Position numbers and translations under genes: made by a program. The notes under the pieces were generated by a model. That model had not been told where the DNA came from. It saw nothing but the letters and a program-made list of their open reading frames with translations, and did no database searches. Below, one piece after another: positions 34,503 to 44,915 of a DNA stretch of 64,000 nucleotides. Location: contig NZ_JAVFJK010000005.1 in assembly GCF_030908215.1 (NCBI RefSeq), positions 1 to 64,000 of the forward strand, read 5' to 3'. The number at the start of each line of letters is the position of its first letter. Positions within the stretch are counted from its first letter, which is position 1. Source of the stretch: Sinomonas sp. ASV486. Its GTDB lineage: Bacteria; Actinomycetota; Actinomycetes; Actinomycetales; Micrococcaceae.

Positions 34503-35284
34503 TCAGACCTTGCGGGTCAGGATGGCCTGCTTGACCTCGGCGATCGCCTGCGTCACCTGAATGCCTCGGGGGCATGCCTCGGTGCAGTTGAAGGTCGTGC
34601 GGCAGCGCCACACTCCCTCCTTGTCGTTGAGGATCTCGAGGCGCATGTCACCGGCATCATCGCGCGAGTCGAAGATGAAGCGGTGCGCGTTGACGATCGC
34701 GGCCGGGCCGAAGTACTGCCCATCCGTCCAGAACACCGGGCAGGACGACGTGCACGCGGCGCACAGGATGCACTTGGTCGTGTCGTCGAAGCGCTCTCGC
34801 TCCTCGGCGGACTGCAGGCGCTCCTTGGTCGGCTCGTGGCCCTTGGAAATGAGGAACGGCATGATCTCGCGGTAGGACTGGAAGAAGGGCTCCATGTCCA
34901 CGATCAGGTCCTTCTCGACCGGGAGGCCCTTGATGGGCTCCACCAGGATCGGCTTGGACGTGTCGAGGTCCTTGAGGAGCGTCTTGCAGGCCAGACGATT
35001 GCGGCCGTTGATGCGCATGGCATCCGAGCCACACACGCCGTGCGCGCACGAGCGGCGGAACGAGAGCGATCCGTCCTGCTCCCACTTGACCTTGTGCAGC
35101 GCGTCGAGCACGCGGTCCGTGCCGTACATGGTGAGCTTGAACTCCTCCCACGAGGACTCCTCGGAGACCTCGGGGTCGTAGCGGCGCACACGGAGCGTCA
35201 CGTCGAACGTGGGGATCTCGCCCCCGCCGCCCACGCTTGCGGGCAGCTCGACCTTGGAGGCGGGCTCTACGGTTGGGGCACTCA

Positions 35285-35285
<1 letters not shown>
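34503..35285 (-). CDS. sdhB: Succinate dehydrogenase iron-sulphur subunit
   Basis: 260 residues. The [2Fe-2S] ligands are in CAHGVCGSDAMRINGRNRLAC; the [4Fe-4S] and [3Fe-4S] ligands are in CILCAACTSSCP and CRTTFNCTEACPRG. It passes electrons from the flavoprotein to the membrane quinone site. ATG at 35285 overlaps the sdhA stop by one base. The order on the minus strand is sdhC-D-A-B. Confidence 0.97.
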
Positions 35286-37072
<1,787 letters not shown>

Positions 37073-37096
37073 GCTCAGATGCTCTCTTTCAGGGGG

Positions 37097-37576
37097 TTAC
37101 GCCGCGGGGCAGAAGTCGGGGAGTCCGGTCGTGATCCCATGCGGACACGGATCGAACGTGAAGATCACGAGCGTGCCGAGGATGACGATGACGGCGCTCG
37201 CCGCGAACAGGACCATCTTCAGCCAGAAGCGGACGGAGTCGCGTTCGGCGTAGTCGTTGATGATCGTGCGGACGCCGTTCGTGCCGTGGAGCATCGCAAG
37301 CCAGAGCATCGCGAGGTCCCAGACCTGCCAGAACGGATCGGCCCACTTGCCCGCCACGAAGCCGAAGTCGATGCCGTGGACACCCTGGCCCAGCAGCAGG
37401 TTCACCGTGAGGTGGCCGAAGATCAGGACCACGAGGACCACGCCGGAGAGGCGCATGAACAGCCACGCAAGCATCTCGAACTGGCTCTTGGAGCCGCCCG
37501 AGCGCTTGTACTGCGGGGCGATGCGTCCCGTAGCGGAGGTAGTGCGCGGCGCGCGGATTTCAGGTGCTGTGCTCAT
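37097..37576 (-). CDS. sdhD: Succinate dehydrogenase membrane anchor subunit D
   Basis: 159 residues, three transmembrane helices: FEMLAWLFMRLSGVVLVVLIFGHLTVNLL, WDLAMLWLAMLHGTNGVRTII and VRFWLKMVLFAASAVIVILGTLVIF. The RLSG...H and HGTNG motifs fit the heme- and quinone-binding anchors. The gene follows sdhC immediately (one base between) and precedes sdhA. Confidence 0.9.
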   Translation of the reverse strand: MSTAPEIRAPRTTSATGRIAPQYKRSGGSKSQFEMLAWLFMRLSGVVLVVLIFGHLTVNLLLGQGVHGIDFGFVAGKWADPFWQVWDLAMLWLAMLHGTNGVRTIINDYAERDSVRFWLKMVLFAASAVIVILGTLVIFTFDPCPHGITTGLPDFCPAA

Positions 37577-37577
37577 G

Positions 37578-37958
37578 TCAGTGGGCTCCCAGCGAGAGTG
37601 AGAGGTGGCGGATCGCGAAGCCAGCGAAGGCGATGACCCAGATGACGACGACCGTCCAGAGCATCTGGCGCTGGTACTTCGGGCCGCTCTTCCAGAAGTC
37701 CACGAGGATCACGCGGAGGCCGTTGAAGGCGTGGAAGAGGATCGCGGCGACGAGGCCGGTCTCTCCGAGCGCCATGAGCGGGTTCTTGTATTCGCCGATG
37801 ACGGCGGTGTACACGTCGGGGGACACCCGCACGAGCGAGGTGTCGAGGACGTGCACCAACAAGAAGAAGAAAATCACGACACCGGTAATCCGGTGTACCA
37901 CCCAAGACCACATGCCTTCACGGCCGCGGTACAGGGTGCCAGCTGGTTTTGTCGGCAC
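37578..37958 (-). CDS. sdhC: Succinate dehydrogenase cytochrome b subunit C
   Basis: 126 residues from the GTG at 37958, chosen because GGAGG lies nine bases upstream and the product begins VPTKPAGTLYRGREGMWSW, the conserved start of actinobacterial SdhC. Three helices; WVVHRITGVVIFFFLLVHVLDTSLV holds the S/H-R-x-TG motif and the heme-ligand His, and ILFHAFNGLRVILVDFW holds the second conserved His. First gene of the operon. Confidence 0.9.
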   Translation of the reverse strand: MPTKPAGTLYRGREGMWSWVVHRITGVVIFFFLLVHVLDTSLVRVSPDVYTAVIGEYKNPLMALGETGLVAAILFHAFNGLRVILVDFWKSGPKYQRQMLWTVVVIWVIAFAGFAIRHLSLSLGAH

Positions 37959-38074
37959 TGAATAAACCTCCCTGCGGGCACCGGTGCCCGCATGGGGCCC
38001 ATGCGGTGGGGGCAACCGGTGCGGAGTGGCCCTGTTGTGCGCAGGGCACGCTCACCTAATCGAGCTCCAGCCTA

Positions 38075-38103
38075 AATCTAGACTTCGCCCACAGCTTACT
38101 CAA
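38075..38103 (-). promoter_or_regulatory. Promoter of the sdhCDAB operon
   Basis: On the minus strand TTGAGT (38103-38098), a 17-base spacer and TAGATT (38080-38075), leaving an untranslated leader of about 110 bases before sdhC. Confidence 0.65.
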
Positions 38104-38195
38104 TTCGCACCGGTCTTCGGTTCAGACGCGTGGGCATTATCACATCGGTGCGCCTTGCTTGCGGTCCGAGGCCGTGGAAGCCTCGCGTGCTCCAT

Positions 38196-38201
38196 TACAG
38201 T
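38196..38201 (+). promoter_or_regulatory. -10 box giving a leaderless message for the GDP-mannose gene
   Basis: TACAGT ends eight bases before the ATG at 38210, and no ribosome site precedes that ATG. Confidence 0.5.
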
Positions 38202-38209
38202 TGGGCTCG

Positions 38210-39370
38210 ATGACTGACTCTCCAGCCCCTGCCCGGGACGCCGTTCCCACCACTGCGGACCCGCTCGACCGGTTCGTCGCCGTGATCCCGGCAGGCGGCG
38301 TGGGAACCAGGCTGTGGCCCCTTTCGCGTGCCGCGGCCCCGAAGTTCCTCCACGACCTCACCGGTTCCGGCAGCACGCTCATCCGGGCGACGTATGACAG
38401 GCTGACGCCCCTGGCCCGCGGCCGCTTCCTCGTCGTGACCGGCGAAGCGCACCGCGCCGCGGTCTGCCGTCAGATCCCCGAGCTCGACGCCGCGGACCTC
38501 GTGCTCGAGAGCGAGCCCAAGGACTCGGGCGCAGCGATCGGACTCGCAGCTGCCATCCTGCACCGCCGCAACCCGGACGCCATCATGGGTTCGTTCGCCG
38601 CGGACCAGGTCATCTCCCCGGACAGCGTCTTCCAGGCGGCCGTGGTCGAAGCGATCCGCACGGCGGCCTCCGGCCCGCGGGGCAAGATCGTCACGATCGG
38701 CATCGAACCGACGCACCCCTCGACCGGCTTCGGCTACATCCGCCGCGGCGAGGCGCTCGAGGTCGAGGGCGCACCGAGCGCGCGCGCCGTCGTCGAATTC
38801 GTCGAGAAGCCCAGCCGCGAGGTCGCCGAAGACTACCTCGCCACGGGGGAGTACCTGTGGAACGCGGGCATGTTCGTTGCTCCTGTGGCGCTCATGCTCG
38901 AGCACCTCAAGGCCAACCAGCCCGAGCTGTTCGCCGGCCTCACGGAGATCGCCGAGGCCTGGGACACTCCTGCGAGGGACGAAGTGGCGGCCAGGGTCTG
39001 GCCGACCCTTCCCAAGATCGCCATCGACTATGCGGTCGCCGAGCCTGCCGCTGCGGCCGGGGACGTCGCCGTCGTGCCCGGGGCGTTCCGGTGGGACGAC
39101 GTCGGCGACTTCGCCGCCATCGGCCGGCTCAACAGTGCCCGTGAGGTCGATTCGGTGACGGTGCTCGGCGAGGGCGCCCGCGTGTTCACCGAGGACGCCA
39201 GCGGGATCGTCGTGTCGGATACGAAGCGGGTCATCGCGCTCATCGGCATCCAGGACGTCGTGATCGTGGATACTCCGGACGCGCTCCTCGTGACCACGAC
39301 CGAGCACGCCCAGAAGGTGAAGAACGCTGTGGCGGGTCTCAAGGCGAGCGGCGACACCGACGTTCTGTGA
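38210..39370 (+). CDS. manC: Mannose-1-phosphate guanylyltransferase
   Basis: 386 residues from the ATG at 38210. Nucleotidyltransferase motifs: VIPAGGVGTRLWPLSRAAAPKFL (signature and pyrophosphorylase Lys), the MGSFAADQVI segment (metal site), FVEKPSREVAEDYL and WNAGMFVAPVALML. It makes GDP-mannose from mannose-1-phosphate and GTP for cell-envelope glycans. It has the short nucleotidyltransferase-only form, with no isomerase domain. A 54-base gap precedes the next gene, which has its own promoter. Confidence 0.9.
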   Translation: MTDSPAPARDAVPTTADPLDRFVAVIPAGGVGTRLWPLSRAAAPKFLHDLTGSGSTLIRATYDRLTPLARGRFLVVTGEAHRAAVCRQIPELDAADLVLESEPKDSGAAIGLAAAILHRRNPDAIMGSFAADQVISPDSVFQAAVVEAIRTAASGPRGKIVTIGIEPTHPSTGFGYIRRGEALEVEGAPSARAVVEFVEKPSREVAEDYLATGEYLWNAGMFVAPVALMLEHLKANQPELFAGLTEIAEAWDTPARDEVAARVWPTLPKIAIDYAVAEPAAAAGDVAVVPGAFRWDDVGDFAAIGRLNSAREVDSVTVLGEGARVFTEDASGIVVSDTKRVIALIGIQDVVIVDTPDALLVTTTEHAQKVKNAVAGLKASGDTDVL

Positions 39371-39413
39371 CGGGCCCGTGCGCATGACGGCGGGGCCACA
39401 GCGTCGTGACGCT

Positions 39414-39419
39414 ATTGTG
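39414..39419 (+). promoter_or_regulatory. -10 box giving a leaderless message for the M20 amidohydrolase
   Basis: TATTGT ends five bases before the GTG at 39425. Confidence 0.45.
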
Positions 39420-39424
39420 AACAG

Positions 39425-40624
39425 GTGCGAAACTACACGACGGAGACCGAGCCCACACCGCTTGTGGGGCCCCGGCTCGAGGCGCTCCTTCCCGAGCTGA
39501 TCGCCTTCCGCAGGGACCTCCATTCGCACCCTGAGCTCTCGTTCCACGAGTACCGCACCACGGACAGGCTCGCGTCCCGACTCGAGGCCGCCGGCCTCAC
39601 TCCCCGCCGGCTCGAGGGAACCGGGGTCGTCGTCGACATCGGCTCCGGACCGATCGCGACGGCGGTGCGCGGCGACATCGACGCGCTGCCCATCATCGAG
39701 GAGACGGGCCTCCCCTTCGCCTCCCGCAACCACGGCGTCACCCACGCGTGCGGTCATGACGTCCACACAACGGTTGCCCTCGGCGTCGCCCTCGCCCTAG
39801 CGGAGCTCGACCGGGAGCGCCCGCTCGGCGCGACGGTGCGAGTCATCTTCCAGCCGGCCGAGGAGACCATGCCCGGCGGCGCCGTCTCGTGCATCGACCA
39901 GGGGGTCCTCTCCGGTGTGCCGCGGATCATGGCGCTGCACTGCGACCCGCGGATCGAAGTCGGCAGGATCGGCACGCGCATCGGGCCTATCACCTCCGCC
40001 TCGGACACCATCAGGATCTCGCTCACGGGCCGCGGCGGGCACACCTCGCGTCCCCACCTGACGGAGGATCTCGTCTTCGCGCTAGCCCAGATCGCGATCA
40101 ACGTGCCCGCGGTTCTCTCGCGGCGTGTCGACGTGCGCAGCGGTGTGTCCATGGTCTGGGGACAGATCTCCGCCGGGGCTGCCCCGAACGCGATACCGGC
40201 CTCGGGATCGATGGCCGGGACCATGCGGTGTCTGGACCGCGAGGCATGGCACAGCGCCGGAGAACTCCTCGACGAGGTGGTCCAGCAGGTCGCAGCGCCC
40301 TACGGGGTCGACGTGAGCCTCGAGCACACCCGCGGGGTCCCGCCCGTTGTGAACTCCGAGCACGAGACCGCCCTGCTCGAGGCGGCCGCGCGCGCCGAGC
40401 TGGGGGAGGACGCCGTGGTGCTGACCCCCCAGTCCATGGGCGGGGAGGACTTCGCCTGGTTCCTCGCCGAGGTGCCCGGTTCGATGTTCCGGCTCGGCAC
40501 CCACACACCCGGCGGCGAGGAGTACGACCTCCACCGCGGCGACTACATCGTCGATGAGGCCGCGATCGGCTACGGCGTGCAGGTGCTCACCGCTGCCGCC
40601 CTGAGGAGCATCAGGGACCTCTGA
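39425..40624 (+). CDS. M20-family amidohydrolase (N-acyl-amino-acid or hippurate hydrolase type)
   Basis: 399 residues, GTG start. Metal and catalytic motifs of the M20D group: LIAFRRDLHSHPELSFHE, THACGHDVHTTVALG (metal-binding His-Asp), RVIFQPAEETMPGGA (catalytic Glu), and GRGGHTSRPHLTEDLVFAL of the dimerisation domain, then the last ligand in SMGGEDFAWFL. Family members remove acyl groups from amino acids or cleave p-aminobenzoyl-glutamate. The exact substrate is not readable from sequence. Confidence 0.88.
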   Translation: MRNYTTETEPTPLVGPRLEALLPELIAFRRDLHSHPELSFHEYRTTDRLASRLEAAGLTPRRLEGTGVVVDIGSGPIATAVRGDIDALPIIEETGLPFASRNHGVTHACGHDVHTTVALGVALALAELDRERPLGATVRVIFQPAEETMPGGAVSCIDQGVLSGVPRIMALHCDPRIEVGRIGTRIGPITSASDTIRISLTGRGGHTSRPHLTEDLVFALAQIAINVPAVLSRRVDVRSGVSMVWGQISAGAAPNAIPASGSMAGTMRCLDREAWHSAGELLDEVVQQVAAPYGVDVSLEHTRGVPPVVNSEHETALLEAAARAELGEDAVVLTPQSMGGEDFAWFLAEVPGSMFRLGTHTPGGEEYDLHRGDYIVDEAAIGYGVQVLTAAALRSIRDL

Positions 40625-40806
40625 GGTGAAGGGCGGGCCGAGGGTCGGCTACTTCACGGTAACAATTCGCCAACGATTCCAGGACGGCGGGACGCCGCTC
40701 TATGTGAAGGACTTCTTTCCGAGTATCGTTGTGAGCTGTACCACGCGCCCGGACGCCGTCACACGCAGCCCGGGGCTGAGGATCATCTTCCCCTCTGGAG
40801 GACCAC

Positions 40807-41925
40807 TTGAACCCCTTCCGTTCCCGCCTTCCCACGGCCGGACTTGCCGGCGTTGCCATCGCGGGGGCCGCAGCGCTCGCCCTCGTGGGCTGCGGCGCCG
40901 CACCCACTACGTCTGGCCCGTCCGGCACATCCGGCGCAGCGGCCTCCAACTACCTGGGCTGCATGGTCTCCGACTCCGGCGGTTTCGACGACAAGTCGTT
41001 CAACCAGTCCGGCTACGAAGGCCTCCAGAAGGCCGTGAAGGACCTCGGCATCCAGGAGAAGCACGTCCAGTCCAAGGCTGACACGGACTACACGCCGAAC
41101 CTCACGTCGATGGTGCAGGCCGGCTGCAAGCTCACGGTCACCGTCGGCTTCCTGCTCGGCGACGCGACCAAGGCCGCCGCGACCGCGAACCCGAACAGCC
41201 ACTTCGCGATCATCGACTACACCGACCCGGCGTTCCCGAAGAACGTCAAGCCGATCGTCTACAACACGGCCCAGGCAGCCTTCCTCGCCGGCTACCTCGC
41301 CGCAGGGGAGAGCAAGACCGGCAAGGTCGCCACGTTCGGCGGGCTCAACATCCCGACGGTCACGATCTTCATGGACGGCTTCGCCGACGGCGTGAAGTAC
41401 TACAACCAGAAGAAGAACAAGACAGTCCAGGTCCTCGGCTGGGACAAGGACAAGCAGGACGGCACGTTCGTGGGCGACTTCAAGTCCATCGACAAGGGCA
41501 AGGTCCTCACGCAGGGCTTCCTGCAGCAGGGCGCGGACATCGTCCTTCCGGTGGCGGGCCCCGTGGGCTCGGGCGCGGGCTCTGCTGTCCTCGACGCCAA
41601 GAAGGCCGGCCAGGACGCGAAGCTCATCTGGGTCGACTCCGACGGCTACCTGACTGCACCCGACTACAAGTCGGTGCTCCTGACCTCGGTCCAGAAGAAG
41701 ATGACCGATGCCGTCGCTGCCGTCTTCAAGGACGACACCTCGGGCAAGTTCGACGCGGCTCCGTATGTCGGAACCCTCGCGAATGGCGGCGTGGCCCTGG
41801 CACCGTTCCACGATCTCGACTCCTCGGTCCCAGCTGACATGAAGAGCGAGCTCGACCAGCTCACGAAGGACATCGTCTCCGGCACCGTCAAGGTCGAGTC
41901 GAAGTCCAGCCCCGTCACGGGTTAG
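40807..41925 (+). CDS. BMP/PnrA-family nucleoside-binding lipoprotein of an ABC importer
   Basis: 372 residues from the TTG at 40807, placed six bases after GGAGG. The lipobox LVGC puts the lipidated Cys at 29. CMVSDSGGFDDKSFNQSGYEGL is the BMP signature, followed by YTPNLTSMVQAGCKLTVTVGF and GLNIPTVTIFMDGFADG. PnrA/BmpA and related proteins bind purine nucleosides. It heads an ATPase and two permeases and is separated from them by a hairpin, which should make the binding protein more abundant. Confidence 0.92.
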   Translation: MNPFRSRLPTAGLAGVAIAGAAALALVGCGAAPTTSGPSGTSGAAASNYLGCMVSDSGGFDDKSFNQSGYEGLQKAVKDLGIQEKHVQSKADTDYTPNLTSMVQAGCKLTVTVGFLLGDATKAAATANPNSHFAIIDYTDPAFPKNVKPIVYNTAQAAFLAGYLAAGESKTGKVATFGGLNIPTVTIFMDGFADGVKYYNQKKNKTVQVLGWDKDKQDGTFVGDFKSIDKGKVLTQGFLQQGADIVLPVAGPVGSGAGSAVLDAKKAGQDAKLIWVDSDGYLTAPDYKSVLLTSVQKKMTDAVAAVFKDDTSGKFDAAPYVGTLANGGVALAPFHDLDSSVPADMKSELDQLTKDIVSGTVKVESKSSPVTG

Positions 41926-41942
41926 GCACCGCACACATTGTT

Positions 41943-41978
41943 CCAGCGCCGTCCGCCCTCCACAGCGGGCGGCGCTGG
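41943..41978 (+). terminator. Partial terminator between the BMP lipoprotein and its ATPase
   Basis: ccagcgccgtccgc (41943-41956) pairs with gcgggcggcgctgg (41965-41978) with one G-U pair. Positioned 18 bases past the lipoprotein stop. Confidence 0.7.
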
Positions 41979-42034
41979 CATGATGGGCACTGACGCTGGC
42001 CCCACCGCACGCACGCCCCACTGCACACTAGGGG

Positions 42035-43627
42035 ATGGTTCCAGAAGTGAAACTCGAGCTCCGCGGCATCACGAAGCGCTTCGGCACCTTCGCCGCGAAT
42101 GACCACATTGACCTCGTCGTCGGGGATTCCCAGGTCCACGCCCTCCTCGGCGAGAACGGCGCTGGCAAGTCCACGCTCATGAACGTCCTCTACGGGCTGT
42201 ACGAGCCCACCGAGGGCGAGATCCTCGTGGACGGCAGGCCTGTCACGTTCCGCGGCCCGGCAGACGCGATGGCCGCCGGGATTGGCATGGTGCACCAGCA
42301 CTTCATGCTGGTCCCCGTCTTCACGGTCGCGGAGAACGTGGCCCTCGGCGCCGAATCAACGAAGGCTGCTGGGTTTCTCGACCTCGACGCGACGCGCGCG
42401 AAGATCCGCGAGATCTCTGCCCGTTATGGGTTCGACGTTGACCCGGACGCCCTCGTCGAGGATCTCCCGGTGGGGGTCCAGCAGCGCGTCGAGATCATCA
42501 AGGCGCTCGTCCGCAACGCGAAGGTCCTCATCCTCGACGAGCCGACCGCCGTCCTCACGCCGCAGGAGACCGATGAGCTCCTCGAGATCATTGCCGAGCT
42601 CAAGGCCTCGGGCACCTCGATCATCTTCATCTCCCACAAGCTGCGCGAGGTCAAGGCGGTCGCCGATGTGATCACCGTGATCCGGCGCGGTCGCGTGGTC
42701 GGCGACGCCGCGCCGTCGGCCGCTGCCGCCGAGCTCGCGACGATGATGGTGGGCCGGCCCGTGAGCCTGACCCTGGACAAGGCCCCGGCGCAGCCTCAGG
42801 AGACCACCTTCTCCGTCCGCGATCTCACGGTCGTGGCGCCCACCGGGCAGCGGGTGGTGGACGGTGTTTCCTTCGAGGTTGCCAAGGGTGAGATCCTGGC
42901 CGTCGCAGGCGTGCAGGGGAACGGGCAGACAGAGCTGACCGAGGCGATCCTAGGCCTCCACAGGCAGGCGACCGGCTCTGTGATGCTCGACGGCGAGGAG
43001 CTCCTGGGCCGGTCGGTCAAGCACGTGCTCGAGGCCGGGGTCGGGTTCGTCCCCGAGGACCGTTCGCATGACGGGCTCGTGGGCTCCTTCAGCGTCGCCG
43101 AGAACCTCGTCCTCGACCTCTACGACCGCGCCCCGTTTGCCCGCGGGCTCGCGATGAGCCCAGGGCGCGTCGCCGCGCAGGCGAAGGACAAGATCGAGGA
43201 ATTCGACATCCGCACCCAGTCGGCGGACGAGCTCGCCTCGTCGCTCTCCGGCGGCAACCAGCAGAAGCTGGTCATGGCGCGGGAGCTCTCGCGCCCGCTG
43301 CGGCTCTTCATCGCCTCGCAGCCCACGCGGGGCGTCGACGTCGGCTCGATCGAGTTCCTGCACCGCCGGATCATCGCGGAGCGGGACCACGGGACGCCGG
43401 TCATGATCGTCTCGACCGAGCTCGACGAGATTATGGAGCTCTCGGACCGCATCGCCGTGCTCTACCGTGGGCGCCTCATGGGCATCGTCCACGGCGACAC
43501 GCCCCGGGACGTGCTCGGCCTCATGATGGCCGGCATGAGCGCGGACGAGGCGCGGGCGGCCGCCGCGGAGACCTACGAGCAGACCCACAGGGCCAGCGAC
43601 GACACCCCAGGAGAGACCCATGCCTGA
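42035..43627 (+). CDS. Nucleoside ABC transporter ATPase (two NBDs)
   Basis: 530 residues; GTG 42047 is an alternative start. First domain: [63 protein letters not shown]. Second domain: degenerate Walker [46 protein letters not shown] and FIASQPTRGVDVGSIEF. This is the NupA/YufO-type ATPase that pairs with BMP binding proteins. It overlaps the first permease by eight bases. Confidence 0.93.
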   Translation: MVPEVKLELRGITKRFGTFAANDHIDLVVGDSQVHALLGENGAGKSTLMNVLYGLYEPTEGEILVDGRPVTFRGPADAMAAGIGMVHQHFMLVPVFTVAENVALGAESTKAAGFLDLDATRAKIREISARYGFDVDPDALVEDLPVGVQQRVEIIKALVRNAKVLILDEPTAVLTPQETDELLEIIAELKASGTSIIFISHKLREVKAVADVITVIRRGRVVGDAAPSAAAAELATMMVGRPVSLTLDKAPAQPQETTFSVRDLTVVAPTGQRVVDGVSFEVAKGEILAVAGVQGNGQTELTEAILGLHRQATGSVMLDGEELLGRSVKHVLEAGVGFVPEDRSHDGLVGSFSVAENLVLDLYDRAPFARGLAMSPGRVAAQAKDKIEEFDIRTQSADELASSLSGGNQQKLVMARELSRPLRLFIASQPTRGVDVGSIEFLHRRIIAERDHGTPVMIVSTELDEIMELSDRIAVLYRGRLMGIVHGDTPRDVLGLMMAGMSADEARAAAAETYEQTHRASDDTPGETHA

Positions 43628-44915
43628 CGTCCAGAACAGCCCCGAAGGGGCCCGGGCGCCGCAGCCCGTGCCGACGCCGGAGCCCGGAGGGAATCCCGGC
43701 TCCGCCGCCGGGAACGGCGAGTCGGTGTTCCGGCGCATTGCCACTGGCACGCCCATGGTCTCCGTGCTCTCTGTGGTCCTAGCCGTCGTGATCGGCGGGA
43801 TCCTCATGGCCGTCACGAACCCCAAGGTCGCGACCACGGCGGGCTACTTTTTCGCTCGACCCTCGGACATGATCTCCGAGGTCCTCAAGCCGTATGGCGC
43901 GCTCATCCAGGGCTCGATCTTCAACTGGCAGGGGGTCGACCTCGTTGCGCAGCTCTACCCGATCGCCGAGACGCTGACCGTCTCGACCCCGCTCATCTTC
44001 GCCGGACTCGGGGTGGCGCTGGCCTTCCGCGCGGGCCTGTTCAACATCGGCGCCCAGGGGCAGCTCATCTTCGGAGCCTTGTTCGGCGCATACGTGGGCT
44101 TCACATGGCACCTGCCGTTCGGCCTCCACCTCCTTCTCGTGATCGTGGCCGGAATCGTGGGCGGCGGCATCTGGGGTGCGATCGTCGGCTTCCTCAAGGC
44201 CCGGACCGGGGCGCACGAGGTCATCGTGACGATCATGTTCAACTACATCGCGGTCTTCTTCCTCCTCTTCCTGCTCACCACTGCGGCGTTCCAGCGCAAG
44301 GGCTCGACGAACCCGATCTCGCCCTTCCTCGACCCCAGCGCACAGTTCCCCCAACTCCTCGGGCCGCAGTTCCGGCTGCACGCCGGCTTCATCCTCGCCA
44401 TCCTCGTCACGTGGGGCGTGTGGTGGCTCCTGTCCCGCTCCACGGTCGGGTTCGAGTTCCGGGCGGTCGGGGCGAACCCCCACGCCGCGCGGACCGCCGG
44501 CATCAACGTGGGCCGCTCCACCGTGCTCGTCATGGCGATCGCAGGCGCGCTCTCTGGCCTGGCAGGCATTGCCCAGGTATCCGGCACGGAGAAGTACCTC
44601 TCGGCGGGCGTCGCTGCATCGATCGGCTTCGACGCCATTACGGTGGCGCTCCTCGGGCGTTCGACGCCGTGGGGGACCTTCTTCGCGGGCCTCCTCTTCG
44701 GCGCCTTCCGCGCTGGCGGCGTGTCCATGCAGGCCGTGACGCAGACACCCATCGACATCGTCCTCGTCATCCAGTCGCTCATCGTGCTGTTCATCGCTGC
44801 GCCGCCGCTCGTGCGTGCCATCTTCGGACTCAACCCGCGCCGCCGGCGGAGCGCGAAGGGTTCAGACCCCGGACCATCGACCCCCGCCCCAGCGCAGAGC
44901 GGAGCCGCATCATGA
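43620..44915 (+). CDS. Nucleoside ABC transporter permease (NupB/YufP type)
   Basis: 431 residues, ATG overlapping the ATPase stop. A long N-terminal cytosolic tail of about 40 residues is followed by eight to nine helices. FAGLGVALAFRAGLFNIGAQGQLIFGALFG, FLKARTGAHEVIVTIMFNYIA and RAVGANPHAARTAGINVGRS are hallmarks of this BPD_transp_2 group. It forms a heterodimer with the next permease; the two overlap by ATGA. Confidence 0.92.
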   Translation: MPDVQNSPEGARAPQPVPTPEPGGNPGSAAGNGESVFRRIATGTPMVSVLSVVLAVVIGGILMAVTNPKVATTAGYFFARPSDMISEVLKPYGALIQGSIFNWQGVDLVAQLYPIAETLTVSTPLIFAGLGVALAFRAGLFNIGAQGQLIFGALFGAYVGFTWHLPFGLHLLLVIVAGIVGGGIWGAIVGFLKARTGAHEVIVTIMFNYIAVFFLLFLLTTAAFQRKGSTNPISPFLDPSAQFPQLLGPQFRLHAGFILAILVTWGVWWLLSRSTVGFEFRAVGANPHAARTAGINVGRSTVLVMAIAGALSGLAGIAQVSGTEKYLSAGVAASIGFDAITVALLGRSTPWGTFFAGLLFGAFRAGGVSMQAVTQTPIDIVLVIQSLIVLFIAAPPLVRAIFGLNPRRRRSAKGSDPGPSTPAPAQSGAAS